Positions 35,751 to 45,636 are shown, counted from the stretch's first letter. The stretch is 64,000 bases of DNA from JABAAI01 sp965261955 (GCA_965261955.1 CBDHEM010000069.1:1178001-1242000), one strand, 5' to 3'. Notes: generated by a model from the letters alone, not told the origin. Numbers and translations: made by a program.

Positions 35751-35862
35751 CGAAATGAAATGCAAAGAACTGTAAATCAAACGTCATAAAATGTCGTTTC
35801 AAGGCATTTTATGCAGATTCAAGGCAAGCATTTCTCTTGTTTTTTGTATTTTGCAAAGCCCC
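35743..35862 (+). mobile_element. Small inverted-repeat element, copy 7
   Basis: It begins GGCTGTTGCGAAATGAAATG and contains AAGGCATTTTATGCAGATTC. It ends TTGTATTTTGCAAAGCCCC. Same subfamily as copy 6. It abuts the 3' end of the broken nuclease gene. Confidence 0.85.
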
Positions 35863-35869
35863 TCTATTT

Positions 35870-36753
35870 TTACTTTTTTATGGGGTCATTTTCATGGTGG
35901 GTGAAAGACAGCATGCGTTGGCATTCTGCTTTTGAAAGACCGGTCATAGAAGAAATTTGAGATATGGACTGGCCGTTAGCGTACATCTTGTTAAAGATTT
36001 CTGCCTTACCTCTGGCTTCGCCTCTAGCTTCTGCCTTTTCCAATTCAGGCAAAACGTATTTTGTGATGTCTGCAACTGCTCCCATATCGAATATCCTCCC
36101 TTCAAAGGCAACTAACCTAGTCTTAAGCCCTTCTTCTAGTATGTCGACGATTTTTTTATCAATAACCAGTCCTCTTCGTACATCAGCTGGCATGGTAATC
36201 TTCTTTTTATCTTTAACAAACTCTGACAAGAAAACACCATCCAGGCTGTCATTCAGTGGAGCTTCCTCAATGTTTAAAATGTAAACCTTAAATGCTTGGT
36301 AGTCGATCACATAGCGTCCTTTTACTTGTTGAGATACTTTGCTTGTAGTCTCACTTAAAAACTTTGATGGTTTTTGTGATACTATCAGGCTAATTGTACT
36401 GTTGGCTTCATTTGCTTTCTTTTCTAAATTCAAATAGCTTTGATAATAGATCATGGCATCTCGAATATCTGAAATAGAAAAGCGATCACGAAAAGACTTA
36501 TAACTGACTAAATTATATTTTTGAAAATAATCTAAAAGATGAAACTTCTTGTGCATGGCATGTTTTGTCTGTGTTCCGTCTTGGGGCTGTTGCAAAGCCC
36601 CTCTCCCTTAATAATCAATACATCCAAGCGTCTAGGCTGTTTGAATAACTCGACTTCTGTTAGTACCTGACAACCTAACGCCTCAAAAAACTCAGTGCAT
36701 TGTATCTTAAAGAAGGTGTCCAGAGTTAGGGTTATCTTTTTATTTGTGGCCAT
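35870..36753 (-). pseudogene. PD-(D/E)XK-like nuclease gene (Rpn-like), broken by a 19-bp element remnant
   Basis: The N-terminal frame (from 36753) reads FFEALGCQVLTEVELF and PRRLDVLIIKG, an acidic/Asp pattern expected for a PD-(D/E)XK fold. It shifts frame at GGGGCTTTGCAACAGCCCC (36583-36601). The second frame (to 35870) continues KKFHLLDYFQKYNLVSYKSF, then ADITKYVLPELEKAEARGEA and a C-terminal helix-turn-helix-like ISQISSMTGLSKAECQRML. Removing the 19 bp plus 4 flanking bases gives one continuous frame through IIKEDGTQTKHAMHKK. The arrangement is like Rpn-type recombination-promoting nucleases or relatives; the exact family is an inference. Confidence 0.7.
36583..36601 (+). mobile_element. 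Collapsed 19-bp remnant of the inverted-repeat element
   Basis: GGGGCTGTTGCAAAGCCCC is the left and right end of the dispersed element joined with no interior. It interrupts the nuclease gene. Confidence 0.7.
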
Positions 36754-36815
36754 GATAACTATAGGTGAATCGTATCTTATTAACGTAAGACTACAAATCA
36801 GTGTCTCTTATGTTC

Positions 36816-38340
36816 TATATAGTCAGCCTTGAAAAACCAGAATACTATGGATATTTCGCATTTATAAGCTATTCTGAAGTAAAAAGTAGTACCCATAATC
36901 GCAAGGTTTTGCGAAAAGGTGTTCAAAAGCTTGTGTTTTTCAAGCATTATTTTTCAGAGGTTCCCTATGTTAGCTCAAAAAAAAAATGATTATCAAAGAG
37001 ACTTGTTTAAGACGAATTTGGAAGGTATGCTCAATCATAATGAGCCCTTATTTCGTTTAGCTCAGAAAATAGATTGGGAAAAGTTTGATACTGAATTTGG
37101 TAAACTCTATTGTCCTGACAATGGCCGTCCAGCCAAGTTAACCCGCTTGATGGTAGGACTGCATTACTTAAAAGCCACATTTAATGAAAGTGATGAAAGT
37201 GTTTTAGATAAATGGGTTCAAAATGTCTATTGGCAACACTTTTGCGGATACCAAGAATTCCAGCAGGAAGCTCCTTGTGATCATAGCACATTAAGCAGAT
37301 GGCGTAAGCGTATAAAATCTAAAGGGATGGAAAAGCTTTTAGAAGAAACAATTCGTTGTGCTCTTTCTAATAAATTACTGCGTAGACATCATGTCCAAAA
37401 AGTAAATGTAGATACAACAGTTCAGGAAAAGGCCATTACATATCCAACAGATGGTAAACTATATTTTAAAGCTTTACAATATTTATCAGAACTGGCTAAG
37501 AGAAATAATATTCGTCTTCGCCAAAGTTATTCTCGTTTATCTAAAAAGTCATTATTAATGCAGAACCGATATTTTAGAGGACGTAAATACAGACTTGCAA
37601 GGCGTGAGCAAAAGAGCTTAAAAACCTATTTTGGCCGTGTTTTACGGGATGTAGAGCGTAAATTACATTCTATAGACTTACATAAAAATTATGAATCTTC
37701 TTTGTGTCTTCTTCACCGTCTTTACGATCAAACCAAGGATAGCAAAAACAAAGTTTATAGTTTACATGCACCGGAAGTAGAATGTATCTCTAAAGGAAAA
37801 ACGCATAAGAAGTATGAATTTGGATGTAAGGCAAGTTACGTGACAAGTAGTCAAGGTAACTTTGTTTTAGGCGCGATGGCAAAACATGGTAATCCTTTTG
37901 ATGGGCATACATTACCATCGGCCATAGAACAGGTAGAAAGGTTTTTACCCAATTCATTAAGTGTAAAAGAAGTTTTTGTGGATAGAGGTTATAGAGGAGC
38001 GAAAGTTAAAGATGGGATAACAGTTCACATTGTTGGCGCAAAGAGGAAGAAAAAAATGAAACGTAGTTTACGCAAGTGGATGAAAAGAAGAGCCGCTATT
38101 GAACCCATCATTGGTCACATGAAGAATGATGGAGGTGTACGACGAAATCACCTCTTAACGCAAGAAGGTGATAAGATGTATGCGGTTTTACTAGGTGCTG
38201 GCTTTAATATGAGAAAATTGCTAAAAGCTTTTTCTTGGCTTAAATTTATTCCGCAATATCTGACTAATATTTCCTTAAAAAAGGAAATATGGGTTATGGC
38301 ATTTTCTTAATATAGTGCCTTTTTCAAGCTTAACTATATA
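36816..38340 (+). mobile_element. IS5-like insertion sequence
   Basis: An approximately 1.5-kb element with imperfect terminal inverted repeats. Left end TATATAGTCAGCCTTGAAAA (36816); right end, read inward on the other strand, TATATAGTTAAGCTTGAAAA (ending at 38340). They match at 18 of 21 positions. I see no convincing target-site duplication. It contains one intact transposase gene and lies upstream of the broken nuclease gene. Confidence 0.85.
36967..38310 (+). CDS. IS5-family DDE transposase
   Basis: Full-length transposase of 447 residues from the ATG at 36967; an upstream in-frame ATG (36919) lies very near the terminal repeat and adds 16 poorly fitting residues. The N-terminal domain has RLMVGLHYLKATFNESDES and CDHSTLSRWRKRI. 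The catalytic domain has the first Asp in QKVNVDTTVQEKAITYPTDG, the second in EVFVDRGYRGAKV, and the Glu in RRAAIEPIIGHMKNDGGVRR (the Y-R-E-like region of IS5/IS4-type enzymes). All three acidic residues and the full length are kept, so it may be active. Confidence 0.9.
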   Translation: MLAQKKNDYQRDLFKTNLEGMLNHNEPLFRLAQKIDWEKFDTEFGKLYCPDNGRPAKLTRLMVGLHYLKATFNESDESVLDKWVQNVYWQHFCGYQEFQQEAPCDHSTLSRWRKRIKSKGMEKLLEETIRCALSNKLLRRHHVQKVNVDTTVQEKAITYPTDGKLYFKALQYLSELAKRNNIRLRQSYSRLSKKSLLMQNRYFRGRKYRLARREQKSLKTYFGRVLRDVERKLHSIDLHKNYESSLCLLHRLYDQTKDSKNKVYSLHAPEVECISKGKTHKKYEFGCKASYVTSSQGNFVLGAMAKHGNPFDGHTLPSAIEQVERFLPNSLSVKEVFVDRGYRGAKVKDGITVHIVGAKRKKKMKRSLRKWMKRRAAIEPIIGHMKNDGGVRRNHLLTQEGDKMYAVLLGAGFNMRKLLKAFSWLKFIPQYLTNISLKKEIWVMAFS

Positions 38341-38498
38341 AACGTTTCCAAATCTCATTTGACTATGATTTTGATGAAATACTGTATTCCCTCTTCTTTC
38401 GAGAAATGAGAAAGTAAAGTTTGTTGCACTTTGGACTTGAATTCACAGTCTTTACTACAAATCCAAATTCATCTTAGAAAGATAGTCAACCTAAACAA

Positions 38499-39149
38499 AT
38501 GAACACTGTACCAATCGATAAATATAAAAAACTTCGGATGCAAATGGTACAAAAACAAATCTATGCAAGAGGGATCCACGATACGCATATCCTCTCTGCA
38601 ATGGAACAAGTAGAACGCCATGTCTTTGTTCCCAAAGACTACCTTCATTTGGCCTACACAGACTCTCCCCTTCCCATTGGTTACCAACAGACAATCTCTC
38701 AACCTTACATGGTTGCCCTTATGACAAAACTTTGTACACTCACTTTTAATTCCACTTATAGCCCAAAGATTTTGGAAATTGGGACAGGATGTGGGTATCA
38801 AACGGCGATTCTTTCTGTTTTGGGTTGTAAAGTATATACAATAGAACTATTACCTGAATTGGTTTACAAGGCACAAAAAACGATAGAATATCTAGGTTAT
38901 AAAAATATTTTCCCTCGACTGACTAATGGGTACAAAGGTTGGGTTGAGGAGGCTCCCTTTGATGCCATTCTCGTGACAGCGGCCTCTAAAAAAATCCCAC
39001 AACAACTATTGGAACAAGTAAAAGAAAATGGTACGATCGTAATTCCCATAGGGAGTACAAAACAAGCCCTATGGAGTATCAAAAAAGTAGCTAATCGTTT
39101 TGAGAAAAAAAAAATTTGCTCAGTTCGTTTTGTAGAATTGAAAGAATAA
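38499..39149 (+). CDS. pcm: Protein-L-isoaspartate O-methyltransferase
   Basis: Repairs isomerised Asp/Asn in aged proteins. The 216 residues have the N-terminal MVQKQIYARGIHDTHILSAM, then ERHVFVPKDYLHLAYTDSPL and PIGYQQTISQPYMVALM. The S-adenosylmethionine motif is ILEIGTGCGYQTAILSVLG, followed by FDAILVTAA. The length is normal. It is convergent with hemL, 13 bases apart. Confidence 0.94.
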   Translation: MNTVPIDKYKKLRMQMVQKQIYARGIHDTHILSAMEQVERHVFVPKDYLHLAYTDSPLPIGYQQTISQPYMVALMTKLCTLTFNSTYSPKILEIGTGCGYQTAILSVLGCKVYTIELLPELVYKAQKTIEYLGYKNIFPRLTNGYKGWVEEAPFDAILVTAASKKIPQQLLEQVKENGTIVIPIGSTKQALWSIKKVANRFEKKKICSVRFVELKE

Positions 39150-39173
39150 ACACTTTATAGTGTCATTTTTTTT
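39150..39173 (+). terminator. Weak terminator between pcm and hemL
   Basis: ACACT-TTAT-AGTGT hairpin followed by CA and a run of eight T. The stem is only five pairs, so it is a modest candidate for the end of pcm. Confidence 0.45.
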
Positions 39174-40479
39174 GGAAAACACTCTCAATTTGAGATAGTG
39201 CTTTTTCTAATATTTTTGGTTTGTGGGCAAGACTTAAAAAACCCACCTCAAAAGCAGATGGTGCAAAATAGATACCCGCTTCTAAAAGTATATGATAAAT
39301 GGATGCATAATTTTCCTTTTGCTCACTATGAATTTTTTCCACAGAGCGTACCGGATAGTTTGTTTTCTTTTTTATCCAAAAAAGAGACTCAAAAGAAATT
39401 ATCTCCCAATCCATACTGGTGTAACTATTCAAAAGAGACTCAAGATTTTTAGAAAAACTTTCTGTATTATATTTTAATTCTGGATATATCTCTTCATTTT
39501 TACATTTTTCCAAAGTGGCTAACCCAGCCATCATACTAAAGGGATTAGCACTTAAGGTCCCTGCTTGATAAACAGACCCTTCCGGAGCAATCCAATCCAT
39601 CAGTTCTTTTTTTCCTCCGTAAGCCCCAATAGGGAAACCACCACCAATAATCTTACCCAAACATAAAAGGTCTGGCTGGATACCTAAATAGCCTGTCATC
39701 CCTTTGAGACCAACACGAAAGCCACTAATGACTTCATCAAAAAGTAAAAGAGCACCATATTCTTTTGCCAGTTTAGCTACTTTTTCTAGAAAAGCTTTGC
39801 GTTGAATGAGAAGTCCATAGTTTGCCGGTAAGGGTTCAATGATCACTACAGCAATTTTTTTACCCTTTTCTTTAAAAAAATTTTCTAATTTTTTTTCGTT
39901 TTCGTCTAAGGGTAAAAGGTAGGTATTTTGGATTTGTGCTTTTCCCACCCCCGCACTATCTGATTGCGAAAAAGTAGCGAGACCAGAACCAGCTTTTACT
40001 AGAAGAGAATCTACATGACCATGATAGGTTCCAATGAACTTTAATATACCTTCTCGATTAGTCGCTGCTCTAGCTAAGCGGATAGTACTCATTACAGCTT
40101 CTGTTCCGGAAGAAACAAAACGGACTTTTTCTAACCATGGTAGTTCTTTATGTAAAAATTCAGCCAATGCTAAAGAGTAAGGCTCACAAGCACCAAAAGA
40201 CCAAGCGATTTTAGCTGCTTTTTGGACAACACGCAAAACATCCCGATCTCTATGCCCCAAAATAAGAGGCCCAAAACTCATACAAAAATCAATATATCTT
40301 TTATCTGTGTTACAATCCCAGAGATAGGCCCCTTTTGCTTTGTGAAAAAAAATTGGCTCTCCTCCCACAGATTGAAAAGAACGAACAGGTGAATGCACAC
40401 CACCAGGGGCAATAGTTTTCGCTCTTTGCCATAAATTGAGGTTAGTACGACTTTGAGTTTTTTTTAGAAATAGGCCCAT
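39163..40479 (-). CDS. hemL: Glutamate-1-semialdehyde 2,1-aminomutase
   Basis: Second step of the C5 route to 5-aminolevulinate for haem. The PLP enzyme has APGGVHSPVRSFQSVGGEPI, FVSSGTEAVMSTIRLARAAT, IKFIGTYHGHVDSLLVKAGS in its own form, LLLFDEVISGFRVG and the PLP-lysine segment LGKIIGGGFPIGAYGG. A start at 40494 is also open. Both overlap the 3' end of comEC (ends 40442), so the two may be coupled. Confidence 0.95.
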   Translation of the reverse strand: MGLFLKKTQSRTNLNLWQRAKTIAPGGVHSPVRSFQSVGGEPIFFHKAKGAYLWDCNTDKRYIDFCMSFGPLILGHRDRDVLRVVQKAAKIAWSFGACEPYSLALAEFLHKELPWLEKVRFVSSGTEAVMSTIRLARAATNREGILKFIGTYHGHVDSLLVKAGSGLATFSQSDSAGVGKAQIQNTYLLPLDENEKKLENFFKEKGKKIAVVIIEPLPANYGLLIQRKAFLEKVAKLAKEYGALLLFDEVISGFRVGLKGMTGYLGIQPDLLCLGKIIGGGFPIGAYGGKKELMDWIAPEGSVYQAGTLSANPFSMMAGLATLEKCKNEEIYPELKYNTESFSKNLESLLNSYTSMDWEIISFESLFWIKKKTNYPVRSVEKIHSEQKENYASIYHILLEAGIYFAPSAFEVGFLSLAHKPKILEKALSQIESVFQKK

Positions 40480-42256
40480 GAAATATAGAACCATTTTTAT
40501 GTGTTATATTGTCATCCAGTTTCTTTTGGCGATACTTTTCAATTGGACCAAAAAACGGACTTAAGAAAAAAATAGAAACAAGGCTCACACCCCCTAAAAT
40601 CATTTTTTTTTGGGGCAAGTTTATCTTGAAGTGATTATAATATTTCGAGTAGAAGAGGGAAAAGAGAAGAGTTGCATTGGCAAAGAAAGGAATACAAAAG
40701 AAATCATCGTAATTCACAAATAGATTGAATTGAGCTAACCATTCAGTAGAAGAGATAAACATTTCCACAGCTATGCGTGCTATCTTTGATAGAAAAAGTA
40801 TCGCTCCTCCAGAAACGATACCAAGAGTCAGAGCACCTATCAGGAGAGGCATTAGAATACTAACAAAAGGAACAAGAAGCATATTGGCAAGAAAAGAAGA
40901 ATACGAATAACCATGGAAAGCATACAGTACAATGGGTAATGTAAAAAGACTAGCGCAAATCGTTATATTCACTTGTTGTAAAAGTGGTTTGAAGAGACCT
41001 ATACGGATATTTTTGATATATTTTTGAAAAACAGGATAAAAGTAAAGTATACCTGTCACGGCTCCAAAAGAAAGAAATGTACCTAAGCTGAGAAAAGTAT
41101 CCGGTTGTAATAACACGATACAAATAGCACTATTCAAGATCAAATCATGAAGCGTAATCTTACGGTGGATAAAGCTTTGAAGGGCATGAAAACTTAAAAA
41201 AATAAAGGCTCGTAAAAGAGAAACAGGGAAGCCTAAAAAAAACATATAAATAAAACAGGGTAAAAGTGGAAGACTCAAAGCCAATCTACTTTTCTTACCA
41301 AAAAATTTAGAAAGGGGCCAAAAAAACCAAAAGAAAAAAATACCCATATGCAATCCACTAGCTGCAAAGAGATGAAGTATACCAAGTTGAGCTGCACTTT
41401 TTTTTAAATTTTTCTGCATATAGCTAGACTTACCTAAAATAAGACCCAAAGCAACTCCTCTTTCGTATAAAGAAAAACCACTATAGTACAAAGTTTTCCC
41501 CAAGGCATTTTCAAACTTACCCCGTAAATCCAAGTTTCGACAATTTTTCCTATGAATATTTTTACGAGAAATTCGTAATGTGGTAACTGCACCTTGCCTT
41601 TGCAAATATTTCCCAAAAGAATTTTTTGGTATTTTTTTAAATAAATGATTTCTTGTTAGTTTTAACCAAACATGACAACCATTCAAGAGATAATAATCAT
41701 TCACATGCAGATAGACGGATATGATAGTGGGCTCTATTCTATTCTTTTTCTCCCCTTGTGATACTCTTCTGTTAAAATTCTTCTGATTATTCTTTTGAGA
41801 ATTTCTTGAATGTTTTTTATATCGAGAAACTTTTGAGTGTTTCTTATATCGCAGGATTTCCATATCTGCCAAGTAGGTACCCGGCTTAAAAATGCTGCGT
41901 ATCTTAGCTTTGATATATATATTTTTTTGCCAATTTGGTACGGATTGGATATGCCAATTTTCAGGTGGGATGATAGTATCTGGGATAGACACAAAGCGTA
42001 AAAATAAAAAAGAAAAAAGTAGAGGAAGCCATAAAAAAGTATTTGTGGAAATGCAATACAGAAAATGCCTTTTTCTTTCTGTCTTACCTGGTTTTTTTTC
42101 TTCCAAAGAAGGTTGGAAAATCTTAGCTATAAAAAAAATAAAAAACCCAAAGGACGCCAAAAGGAAAGCGTATAGGACATTAGAAAACCATTCTTGAGCT
42201 AACAAGAAAATGGTTATGGACAGAAAAATAAGTTTTAGTTTCGCAGCAAGAGACAT
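40442..42256 (-). CDS. comEC: ComEC/Rec2-type DNA uptake channel protein
   Basis: Polytopic inner-membrane protein of 604 residues. The N-terminal hydrophobic pair is followed by a DUF4131-like region. The competence domain contains LGILHLFAASGLHMGIFFFW (about residue 300) and FPVSLLRAFIFLSFHALQSF, the ComEC hallmarks, with about eight more helices. The C-terminal metallo-beta-lactamase domain found in many ComEC proteins is absent: it ends soon after the last helix. Natural transformation is only suggested, since no other com genes are visible here. Confidence 0.88.
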   Translation of the reverse strand: MSLAAKLKLIFLSITIFLLAQEWFSNVLYAFLLASFGFFIFFIAKIFQPSLEEKKPGKTERKRHFLYCISTNTFLWLPLLFSFLFLRFVSIPDTIIPPENWHIQSVPNWQKNIYIKAKIRSIFKPGTYLADMEILRYKKHSKVSRYKKHSRNSQKNNQKNFNRRVSQGEKKNRIEPTIISVYLHVNDYYLLNGCHVWLKLTRNHLFKKIPKNSFGKYLQRQGAVTTLRISRKNIHRKNCRNLDLRGKFENALGKTLYYSGFSLYERGVALGLILGKSSYMQKNLKKSAAQLGILHLFAASGLHMGIFFFWFFWPLSKFFGKKSRLALSLPLLPCFIYMFFLGFPVSLLRAFIFLSFHALQSFIHRKITLHDLILNSAICIVLLQPDTFLSLGTFLSFGAVTGILYFYPVFQKYIKNIRIGLFKPLLQQVNITICASLFTLPIVLYAFHGYSYSSFLANMLLVPFVSILMPLLIGALTLGIVSGGAILFLSKIARIAVEMFISSTEWLAQFNLFVNYDDFFCIPFFANATLLFSLFYSKYYNHFKINLPQKKMILGGVSLVSIFFLSPFFGPIEKYRQKKLDDNITHKNGSIFHGPISKKNSKSY

Positions 42257-42340
42257 ACCTATAGTAGGTTGCGCAAGTGCAATTTGTTCCGTATTTTTTT
42301 AGAAATTTAATAAAAATAATAGTGCTATAGAGTTTCTTCC

Positions 42341-42919
42341 CTAGAGTTTTCCCATGCAAAAAAGCCGCACAGAATGAACAATCAATCTATGCTCCGCTTC
42401 TAAAATACGCTTAGAAAGGCTTTCTTCTGTATCCTTGGGCAGGACTTGTACTGCATCCTGCCCAAGGATCGGACCTGTATCCATTCCATCATCAATGAAA
42501 TGAACAGTGGCTCCAGCGATATGCACTCCATAATCTAAAGCCTGTTTTTGTGCATGTAAACCTGGGAAAGCTGGTAACAGAGAGGGATGTATGTTAATGA
42601 TTTTTTTTCTGAATTTTTTGACAATAGCCAGAGAAAAAAGACGCCTATAACCCAAGGCCAACACAAGATCTGGAGAAAATTCTAATAAACTTTCTAATAA
42701 TGCAGTGTCAAAAGTCTCCCTATTCGGAAAAGAAGTGAAATTGACTTCTTTCACCTCGATTTTATTTTTCTTAGCAAATTTGGCAGCTGGTGTTTTTTTT
42801 CGATCCGTGATTAGTCCAAGTATTTTGCAGTTTTGAATTTTATTTTGCTCAATAGCAGAATGAATCGCTTCAAAGTTAGAACCTCGCCCTGAAGCGCAAA
42901 TGACTGTCTGTATTTCCAA
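42341..42919 (-). CDS. purN: Phosphoribosylglycinamide formyltransferase
   Basis: Transfers a formyl group from 10-formyl-tetrahydrofolate in purine synthesis. The 192-residue protein has VICASGRGSNFEAIHSAI, the catalytic Asn-His region IINIHPSLLPAFPGLHAQKQ, and GATVHFIDDGMDTGPILGQD with the catalytic Asp. Length and motifs are complete. It diverges in function from its neighbours (comEC, glpD) but shares their strand. Confidence 0.96.
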   Translation of the reverse strand: MEIQTVICASGRGSNFEAIHSAIEQNKIQNCKILGLITDRKKTPAAKFAKKNKIEVKEVNFTSFPNRETFDTALLESLLEFSPDLVLALGYRRLFSLAIVKKFRKKIINIHPSLLPAFPGLHAQKQALDYGVHIAGATVHFIDDGMDTGPILGQDAVQVLPKDTEESLSKRILEAEHRLIVHSVRLFCMGKL

Positions 42920-42999
42920 AATAGCCTACCCTGCTTTTGTTATCTCTTCTGTTCTTTATGATAGAGCCTATTGCTTTTTTCTGAATTTCATCAAGGAAA

Positions 43000-44637
43000 T
43001 CAAATCTTTTTACCTTTTTTGAGATTGGATAGATACTCTTTCTTTTTTTGATGGGCTTGCTTTCCAAAAAGAACTTGGCATATCTCTTGAAAACCATGGG
43101 AAGATGTAATATCTTTTTCTCGGAGGAGAAGAGAAATACCGGATCGTCTTCGCAAAAAGTCCTCAAGTGTTTCAATCATTTCATAGTGAACGGCATGATA
43201 AAGCTCAGCTCTTATATATTCAGTACCCACTATGAGAGTTTCTGCCATGCTAGCATCTTGACGAATACGTTCTAAAATTTGCATACCCTCCAATCCATAG
43301 CGACGCCATATTCGTTCACTAAGAGAATATGTTTGCCAATCTTTTTTTTCAGCTAAACCCATGAGTCTTGCTTGGTTGAAAAAAAAATTCTGGACACCTT
43401 TATCGGGTTCACCATACCAGCGTGTTTTCTTATAAGGGATATGGATTTTTAATTTTTGAACGATATTACATAACTCATTACCTACATTTATACAATCACT
43501 AATTTTTCCACCATAGATACTGACATAAGAACGCACTCTATCAACAGTGATTATATGTTTTCTAGATAAAGATGTCCAATCCCCCTTATCTTTTTTGTTT
43601 TTTTTATTCAAAACCTTATTTTCTACAACAAGAGGACGAACACCACAACGCTCAGCAATAATGTCTTTTGAAGATATTGCCCGAGAAAGTTTAAGATAGA
43701 GATTAACATTGTCTAGGACAAATTTACGGTCCTCTAAATCGACTTTAGACTCAATTTTTTCTACTCGCGTATCTGTTGTACCTATGCATGAAACATTTTC
43801 CATAGGTATAACAAAAAATGGCCGGCCGTCACTGGCAAAAAAAGCCAAAACACGCTTTTCTTTATAAAGTGCAGGCACAAGTAAATGTATACCCTTTGAA
43901 AAAAGATGTTTATAGTTGGATTTTTGTTTACACAAAAGATTCAAGTGATCAACATAAGGGCCACAAGCATTCACAAGAACCTTTGCACGAATTGAGAACG
44001 TTTTTTTTCCTATGTTGTCTTTTGCCTTAGTTACCCATACACCATCTTTAAAAGAAGAGCCAGAGCTTTCCACATAATTGGTCGCAATGGCTCCATGATT
44101 TAAAGCTGAACGTATAAAACGAAAAACAAAACGAGCATCATTATCTACCAACCAAGCGTCTGAATATTCAAAACCACCATTACTTTTGCTGACATCCAAT
44201 ATCGATTGCTGTTTTTTTAATTGATTAGGAAAATAATATCTAGGGGCTTTCGTAAAACATCCACCCATAATCCAGTACAAAATAGTAGATAGATAAATAA
44301 GAAAAGAATGGTATGAAAATTTTTTCTCTATAGTTGTAAGGAAACGGATTTCTTTTATACTATGAGGAAAGGCTCGCATTAAATTATTTCTAGATCGACA
44401 AAGGCGTCTGACAAGGGCAAACTCTAATCCCTTCAAGTATTTAATGCCACCCCATACAAGGTTAGAAGATTCTTGGCTAGTAGATGAGGCAAAATCTTTC
44501 CTTTCAATAAGAGCTACAGAAACACCCTTTGCACTCAAAGCAGCCGCTGTTGAGGCCCCGTTGATCCCACCACCAACAATTAAAACGTCAAAAGTACGTT
44601 TACTCAGTTGCTGAATATTTGTTTGCCTCAGCTTCAT
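43000..44637 (-). CDS. glpD: Glycerol-3-phosphate dehydrogenase (FAD, aerobic type)
   Basis: Membrane-associated oxidation of glycerol-3-phosphate, feeding electrons to quinones. The 545 residues have FDVLIVGGGINGASTAAALS (FAD site), IERKDFASSTSQESSNLVWG, then VSCIGTTDTRVEKIE and the DAO-domain ending DRVRSYVSIYGGKISDCINV. A C-terminal domain (RYGLEGMQILERIRQDASMA, then AVHYEMIETLEDFLRRRSGI) matches GlpD/GlpA. Its start abuts the stop of the acyltransferase gene, which suggests a common transcript. Confidence 0.94.
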   Translation of the reverse strand: MKLRQTNIQQLSKRTFDVLIVGGGINGASTAAALSAKGVSVALIERKDFASSTSQESSNLVWGGIKYLKGLEFALVRRLCRSRNNLMRAFPHSIKEIRFLTTIEKKFSYHSFLIYLSTILYWIMGGCFTKAPRYYFPNQLKKQQSILDVSKSNGGFEYSDAWLVDNDARFVFRFIRSALNHGAIATNYVESSGSSFKDGVWVTKAKDNIGKKTFSIRAKVLVNACGPYVDHLNLLCKQKSNYKHLFSKGIHLLVPALYKEKRVLAFFASDGRPFFVIPMENVSCIGTTDTRVEKIESKVDLEDRKFVLDNVNLYLKLSRAISSKDIIAERCGVRPLVVENKVLNKKNKKDKGDWTSLSRKHIITVDRVRSYVSIYGGKISDCINVGNELCNIVQKLKIHIPYKKTRWYGEPDKGVQNFFFNQARLMGLAEKKDWQTYSLSERIWRRYGLEGMQILERIRQDASMAETLIVGTEYIRAELYHAVHYEMIETLEDFLRRRSGISLLLREKDITSSHGFQEICQVLFGKQAHQKKKEYLSNLKKGKKI

Positions 44638-45636
44638 TCACTCTACGGACAACTTGTTTGCCATTACAGAAATAGGAAGATTATTTTTCTTTTCCCAATT
44701 TTGCCAAAAATCCCATGTTGCCTTTACATCTTCTGGCTGGTGACGCCAACGTTTATGAGCCCAAAAATAATCCGGTATGTACATTTTTGCCTTTTCTTCT
44801 AACATTTTTGTCCAGCTATACGTAAATTGTCGCTCCCATTCCATAGAGTTCGTTTTTTTATCAATCGTAGGTTGATGTATTTCCTGAAACTCTACAATCA
44901 GCCGACTTTTTTCATCAAAATGTGACCATATAAAATAAGTTGCTACAGAAGAAAGTCTAGCAAGAAAGGCAGGTCCCTGCTGTACAGAAGCCAAGCGTCC
45001 AAGAAATGGGAAAAAAGGACCAGCTCGGCCGGCATCTTGATCTGCAAAGAGACCAACCATGTGTTTTTGTTTCAGAAGGGAGAAGACTCTACGCGGATTC
45101 TCATCTGTGTATATTACATGTACTTGGTTTCTCTTTCGAATTCGATCCATCATTAGAGATATCCAAGGATTGCGCATACGTCTTACAAAGGGATGAATTT
45201 CTGTATTTTCATTAGAACTAGAAAGAGAGTGGGCAACGACTAGTCCTAAATGTTCAACACTACCCAGATGCCCTCCAACATAGAGCCCACCCTTTGATAG
45301 GGTATATTGAAATGTTTCCTTGTCTGGCTTATACACAGTCCAACGATCTGCAAGGTCATTTGAAAAGGTAAACATTTCAATATACCCAGATACGGAACGC
45401 CCGTAGCACATCAAATTTTTTTGAATCATTTCCTGTCTCCAAGCCAAATCTTTATTTGGAAAACATTCTGATAGATTCTCCTCTATTCGTTTTTTTAGAA
45501 AAGGGAAGACACGCGATAAAATCGAAAGCAGTTTTGTTAATAAGGCCACGCGTAAATCATATGGGAAAATACGGAAAAGAATTACAAAAACAAAAACAAA
45601 AACAAACTCTACCAACCATTTCAGCTTCTTTCCCAT
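44638..45636 (-). CDS. LpxL/HtrB-type lipid A acyltransferase
   Basis: Inner-membrane acyltransferase of the lysophospholipid/Kdo-lipid A family. A hydrophobic N terminus is followed by RIEENLSECFPNK, the HX4(D/E) catalytic motif in YVGGHLGSVEHLGLVVAHS, and GLFADQDAGRAGPFFPFLGR with ASVQQGPAFLARLS. A C-terminal PDYFWAHKRWRHQP is the family's WxHRRW element. The substrate (lipid A or another lipid) is not shown. It supports a lipopolysaccharide-type outer membrane, along with the GT9 gene. Confidence 0.88.
   Translation of the reverse strand: MGKKLKWLVEFVFVFVFVILFRIFPYDLRVALLTKLLSILSRVFPFLKKRIEENLSECFPNKDLAWRQEMIQKNLMCYGRSVSGYIEMFTFSNDLADRWTVYKPDKETFQYTLSKGGLYVGGHLGSVEHLGLVVAHSLSSSNENTEIHPFVRRMRNPWISLMMDRIRKRNQVHVIYTDENPRRVFSLLKQKHMVGLFADQDAGRAGPFFPFLGRLASVQQGPAFLARLSSVATYFIWSHFDEKSRLIVEFQEIHQPTIDKKTNSMEWERQFTYSWTKMLEEKAKMYIPDYFWAHKRWRHQPEDVKATWDFWQNWEKKNNLPISVMANKLSVE

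Noticed and set aside
36816..38340. The IS5-like element as mobiliser of the small dispersed elements
   Set aside because: Its ends (TATATAGT...) do not match the GGGGCTGTTGC-type ends.
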